The position numbers and the translations under genes were made by a program. Below, in pieces: positions 13,660 through 16,145 of a stretch of 16,145 nucleotides of DNA. Below the pieces are notes generated by a model, which saw only the letters and a program-made list of their open reading frames with translations, was not told the DNA's origin and made no database searches. How positions within the stretch are numbered: the stretch's first letter is position 1; each line of letters opens with the position of its first letter. Source of the DNA: CAZLAJ01 sp964644605 (GTDB lineage Bacteria > Patescibacteriota > Microgenomatia > UBA1406 > GWC2-37-13); NCBI GenBank assembly GCA_964644605.1, contig CAZXWS010000022.1, positions 1-16,145 on the forward strand, given 5' to 3'.

Positions 13660-15291
13660 TTATTTTATTTCTTCCAACAAATTCCTTCCTGTCATTTCGG
13701 ATGGTTGGGTGATTCCGAGCAAATGGAGTATGGTCGGAGCTACGTCGGCTAGAATGCCTGATTGTAATTTTATAAACTTTCCTTGGAGATCTTTATTTAT
13801 AGCAATAAAAGGTACAGGGTTATCAGTATGTTCTGTTGAAATTTCACCCGAATGCGGACTTATTTTCTGTTCGGCATTACCGTGATCTGCGGTAATAAGA
13901 ATCGTGTAATCAAGATTCAATGCCTCTTGCACGATTTTTCCTATGCATGAATCAATGGCTTTGATAGCAAGCACAGTTGCCTGAATATTGCCGGTATGAC
14001 CGACCATATCCGGATTTGCAAAATTAATCAGTATAAAACGATACTTCATTTCACGCATTTTATTTATTAATGTGTTTGTCTGTTCATACGCTGACATTTC
14101 TGGTTTTAGGTCATAAGTCGGTACTTTTGGCGAGGGAGTGATGAGGCGTTCTTCATATGCGAATGGTGCTTCCCGCTGTCCATTAAAATAAAATGTAACA
14201 AACCGTTCTTTTTCTGATTCAGACATACGTAACTGTGGAATTCCTTCATCGGCTAAAACTGCACCAAGAGGTGTATGGACAACGATCGGAGGAAACGCAA
14301 CATCAACAGGTAAGTTTTTTTCATACTCTGTCATTGTTACAAAAAGCAGATTTTGAATTTTTTCTCCCCGGTTAAACGGAGGTGTCAAATTTTGCTGTTC
14401 AGCGATGTGTGATTTATAATACTTGACCGCATATGGATCAAAAGAAGCAGCTAGATTTGCTTGAGTTTGAAAATCATCAAGCACAAAAGCTTTGGTCAGT
14501 TCGCGTGGCCTATCGATTCGGAAATTAAAAAATATTACTGCATCCCCTTTTTCGACTAATACTGGATTAACTCCATCAATTAGTATGTTGGTTGGCTCGA
14601 TAAATTCGTCAGTTTTACCGTCTTTGTATGAATTTTGAACTGCCTCTGTAGCCGTCTTAGCTTGTTTTCCCACTCCTTTTGTGTAACAGTTATAGGCTTT
14701 TTCTATTCGTTCCCACCGTCGATCACGGTCCATAGAATAATATCGACCACTCACTGAAACAATTTTTCCAGTACCAATTGATTTTATTCGTTCTTCGAGG
14801 GTGGCAATAATTTCAGAAGCAGATTTTGGTGGAGAGTCTCTGCCGTCTGTGATTGCGTGTATAAATACTTTCTGTAAACCATATTCTTTTGCGAAATAAA
14901 CGAGTGCAATAAGATGATCTAGGTTAGAATGCACAGATCCTTGACCTACCAATCCAAGCAAATGAAGCTTCCCCCCTGTAGTATTTAAGTGAGATATTAC
15001 TTTAAGAAACTGTGGATTTTTAAAAAAACTACCATCCGCAATCGATAAATTTATCCTAGGAAGATCTTGATACACAATTCTTCCTGCACCAAGATTGATA
15101 TGTCCAACCTCTGTATTGCCTACTTCGCCAGCAGGTAGCCCCACTGATTCACCTGATGCTCGAAGCGTTGTGTTTGGATATGAATACAAAAAAGAGTTGA
15201 GATTAGTAGGATTTGCCAAATGAATAGCATTCCCAAAATTTGGGGGTGCAACGCCATAGCCGTCGAGAACAATTAAAATTACTGGTTTCAC
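13660..15291 (-). CDS. gpmI: 2,3-bisphosphoglycerate-independent phosphoglycerate mutase, Thr in nucleophile position
   Basis: 543 residues from GTG 15291. It interconverts 3- and 2-phosphoglycerate in glycolysis through a phospho-enzyme, using two metal ions (Mn in most bacteria). Family sites are visible: ILIVLDGYG, VGNTEVGHINLGAGR, the substrate loops ITDGRDSPP and SGRYYSMDRDRRW, FFNFRIDRPREL, then the metal sites NPDMVGHTGN and ITADHGNAEQ, with EHTDNPVP near the end. The nucleophile motif is normally GNSEVGH; here codon ACA gives T60. All other sites I can recognise are intact, so I treat the enzyme as probably functional. GTG at 15312 would add MLRVTYI, encoded by the upstream quasi-repeat; the family usually starts just before 'KPVILIVLDG', so I chose 15291. 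Confidence 0.92.
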   Translation of the reverse strand: MKPVILIVLDGYGVAPPNFGNAIHLANPTNLNSFLYSYPNTTLRASGESVGLPAGEVGNTEVGHINLGAGRIVYQDLPRINLSIADGSFFKNPQFLKVISHLNTTGGKLHLLGLVGQGSVHSNLDHLIALVYFAKEYGLQKVFIHAITDGRDSPPKSASEIIATLEERIKSIGTGKIVSVSGRYYSMDRDRRWERIEKAYNCYTKGVGKQAKTATEAVQNSYKDGKTDEFIEPTNILIDGVNPVLVEKGDAVIFFNFRIDRPRELTKAFVLDDFQTQANLAASFDPYAVKYYKSHIAEQQNLTPPFNRGEKIQNLLFVTMTEYEKNLPVDVAFPPIVVHTPLGAVLADEGIPQLRMSESEKERFVTFYFNGQREAPFAYEERLITPSPKVPTYDLKPEMSAYEQTNTLINKMREMKYRFILINFANPDMVGHTGNIQATVLAIKAIDSCIGKIVQEALNLDYTILITADHGNAEQKISPHSGEISTEHTDNPVPFIAINKDLQGKFIKLQSGILADVAPTILHLLGITQPSEMTGRNLLEEIK

Positions 15292-15295
15292 AATG

Positions 15296-15366
15296 TATGT
15301 AACACGTAACACATAACAGATAACAAAAAATGCGCTTATGTTACATGTTATATGTTACATGTTTCA
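15296..15366. repeat. Two-armed GTTACATG quasi-repeat between ruvC and gpmI
   Basis: The left arm uses GTAACACGTAACACATAAC-type words and the right arm their complements (TTATGTTACATGTTATATG), with AAAAAATGCGC between. It could fold into a long imperfect hairpin. Related GTTAC words appear again at 15976-16002 behind the 23S gene. Confidence 0.5.
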
Positions 15367-15389
15367 TAAAGTAGTGTCTAGTGTCGGAA

Positions 15390-15872
15390 TCACTGAAGAA
15401 CGTTTTGATTAAGATAACAGTAGGCTAGTCCACAGGCGATAGCATCTGATTGATCGTCTTCGCATTTTGGTAGCTTCTCTTTCATTAAAAGTCCAAGCAT
15501 TTTCTGTACTGATTTTTTGTCTGCATTTCCATAGCCTGTTATTATAGATTTTATTTGGAGAGGGGTAAGGTATGTTAACGAAATATTTTCTTGTGCTGCC
15601 AGCAGTAAAATGACACCTTGAGCCTGCCCTACTGAAATTACTGTTTTTTGGTTTTTAAAGAAAAAGAGACGTTCGATGACTATTAAATCGGGTTTTATAT
15701 TTTTTATGAGATCTTGTAGCACAGTATAAATTTGATGTAAGCGTTTTGTGTGTTCCTCTGTTTTTGGTGTTTTAATGAGTCCTGATGTGAGATATTGGTA
15801 GTTTTTTAATTCTTTTTTAAAGTATGCATATCCCACTTTTTCCACACCAGGATCAATCGAAAGAATGTGCAT
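15390..15872 (-). CDS. ruvC: Crossover junction endodeoxyribonuclease RuvC
   Basis: 160 residues, slightly shorter than E. coli RuvC (173). It resolves Holliday junctions during recombination and repair, normally with RuvAB. The RNase H-like catalytic acids are in place: D7 (LSIDPG), E67 (VIERLFF), D140 and D143 (EDDQSDAIA). The family motifs GQAQGVILL and Y-x-P-x-Q-I-K-S-x-x-T-G-x-G-x-A-D-K-K follow the normal order. No ruvA or ruvB is adjacent in this window; downstream comes gpmI instead. It starts 46 nt past the rRNA terminator and has its own -10-like box. Stop codon is TGA. Confidence 0.95.
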   Translation of the reverse strand: MHILSIDPGVEKVGYAYFKKELKNYQYLTSGLIKTPKTEEHTKRLHQIYTVLQDLIKNIKPDLIVIERLFFFKNQKTVISVGQAQGVILLLAAQENISLTYLTPLQIKSIITGYGNADKKSVQKMLGLLMKEKLPKCEDDQSDAIACGLAYCYLNQNVLQ

Positions 15873-15878
15873 GTATTC

Positions 15879-15884
15879 ATGATA
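15879..15884 (-). promoter_or_regulatory. -10-like box for ruvC, leaderless spacing
   Basis: The minus strand reads TATCAT followed by 6 nt and the ATG at 15872. Confidence 0.45.
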
Positions 15885-15917
15885 CCCTAAATATTCATTT
15901 ATTGCAATTTTTTAGCC

Positions 15918-15943
15918 AAAAAAAATCCCGCCATTGGCGGGAT
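15918..15943 (-). terminator. Intrinsic terminator of the 23S rRNA transcript
   Basis: On the minus strand: an 8-bp stem ATCCCGCC/GGCGGGAT (15925-15943) with a 3-nt loop, followed by seven T. This is the clearest intrinsic terminator in the window. It lies about 77 nt behind the 23S 3' end and before ruvC. Confidence 0.9.
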
Positions 15944-16019
15944 AGTTAATAAAAGAAATTTTGAGTCTTTTTTGCGTTACACGTTACGCGTTTCAAGTTA
16001 CAAGAAAATTTGACTAACA

Positions 16020-16145
16020 AAAGAGATGGGAAATCGTCCGTTAGTACGTCTTGACTAAACGTATTGCTACGCTTACATCTGACGCCTATGTAGCCAGTGG
16101 TCTTCTGGCGGACTAATGGGGATTTCTTATCTTGGGGTTTGCTTC
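16020..16145 (-). rRNA. rrl: 23S ribosomal RNA, 3' end, partial
   Basis: The reverse complement matches the last ~125 nt of bacterial 23S rRNA. GAAGCAAACCCCAAGATAAG corresponds to the region before the final helices, GTAAGCGTAGCAATACGTTT to the E. coli 'TAAGCGCAGCGATGCGTTGAG' helix, and ACGTACTAAC to the 'GGTACTAAT' near the 3' end. I placed the end 20 nt past TACTAAC by analogy with E. coli, so it is uncertain by several nt. The rest of the gene is beyond the right edge. No 5S gene lies between it and the terminator. Confidence 0.92.

Noticed and set aside
15292..15312. GTG start at 15312 for gpmI
   Set aside because: It would add MLRVTYI encoded by the GTTAC quasi-repeat, and the family N-terminus starts just before KPVILIVLDG. 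It is not excluded: a 4-of-6 -10 match (TGTTAT) lies 7 nt upstream.
15943..16020. 5S rRNA or tRNA gene behind 23S
   Set aside because: The space is under 80 nt, AT-rich, and has neither a 5S-like sequence nor a tRNA T-loop motif.

Overview
The window looks like chromosome of a low-GC member of the Candidate Phyla Radiation (Patescibacteria, most likely the Microgenomates/OP11 side). This is inferred from the gene mix, not from a phylogenetic marker: small housekeeping genes next to large surface proteins that have one N-terminal membrane anchor and Pro/Thr (PTPT) linkers, a very short DNA polymerase III delta subunit, a large four-TM protein of no known family, and a lone 23S rRNA 3' end with no 5S gene behind it. 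UGA is a normal stop (holA-like, ruvC and the LLM gene all end in it), so the recoded Gracilibacteria/Absconditabacteria are excluded.

Layout. 1-3727 (minus): two envelope genes 2 nt apart, a membrane-anchored HExxH metallopeptidase followed by a Cys-rich FN3-like surface protein that runs off the left edge. 3847-4686 (plus): a YdcF/DUF218-like protein. 4881-5240 (minus): a single-domain response regulator, divergent from an FGD-like luciferase-family oxidoreductase (5319-6277) that is broken by a 1-nt deletion. 6278-6682: a gene-free gap full of repeats. 6683-9766 (minus): a small protein of unknown function, an anchored lytic transglycosylase and a 558-residue membrane protein. 10026-12167 (minus): a holA-like gene followed by phosphomannomutase/phosphoglucomutase. 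12304-13642 (plus): a PfkB sugar kinase followed by an S23 (23S intervening-sequence) four-helix protein enclosed by a 30-bp inverted repeat. 13660-15872 (minus): ruvC followed by phosphoglycerate mutase (gpmI). The 23S rRNA 3' end enters from the right edge, with its terminator at 15918-15943.

Three features recur. (1) Eight genes have a -10-like hexamer ending 6 or 7 nt before the start codon, and no clear Shine-Dalgarno sequence is visible at the starts inspected, so leaderless mRNAs appear to be common. (2) Two palindromic repeat families lie between genes: a 70-bp element with 14-bp terminal inverted repeats (two copies plus a fragment), and a double-hairpin element of about 120 bp with CGTCATTCTGG ends, whose inner stem shows compensatory changes between copies. 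(3) Several gaps hold short-period quasi-repeats made of variants of one 6-9 nt word, often arranged as two complementary arms. The arms around the S23 gene are of this type.

The metabolic genes (PfkB kinase, phosphomannomutase, phosphoglycerate mutase) fit a reduced, sugar-based metabolism with cell-surface glycan synthesis. The phosphoglycerate mutase has Thr in place of the usual catalytic Ser. I see no CRISPR array, tRNA, transposase, integrase, reverse transcriptase or defence operon.
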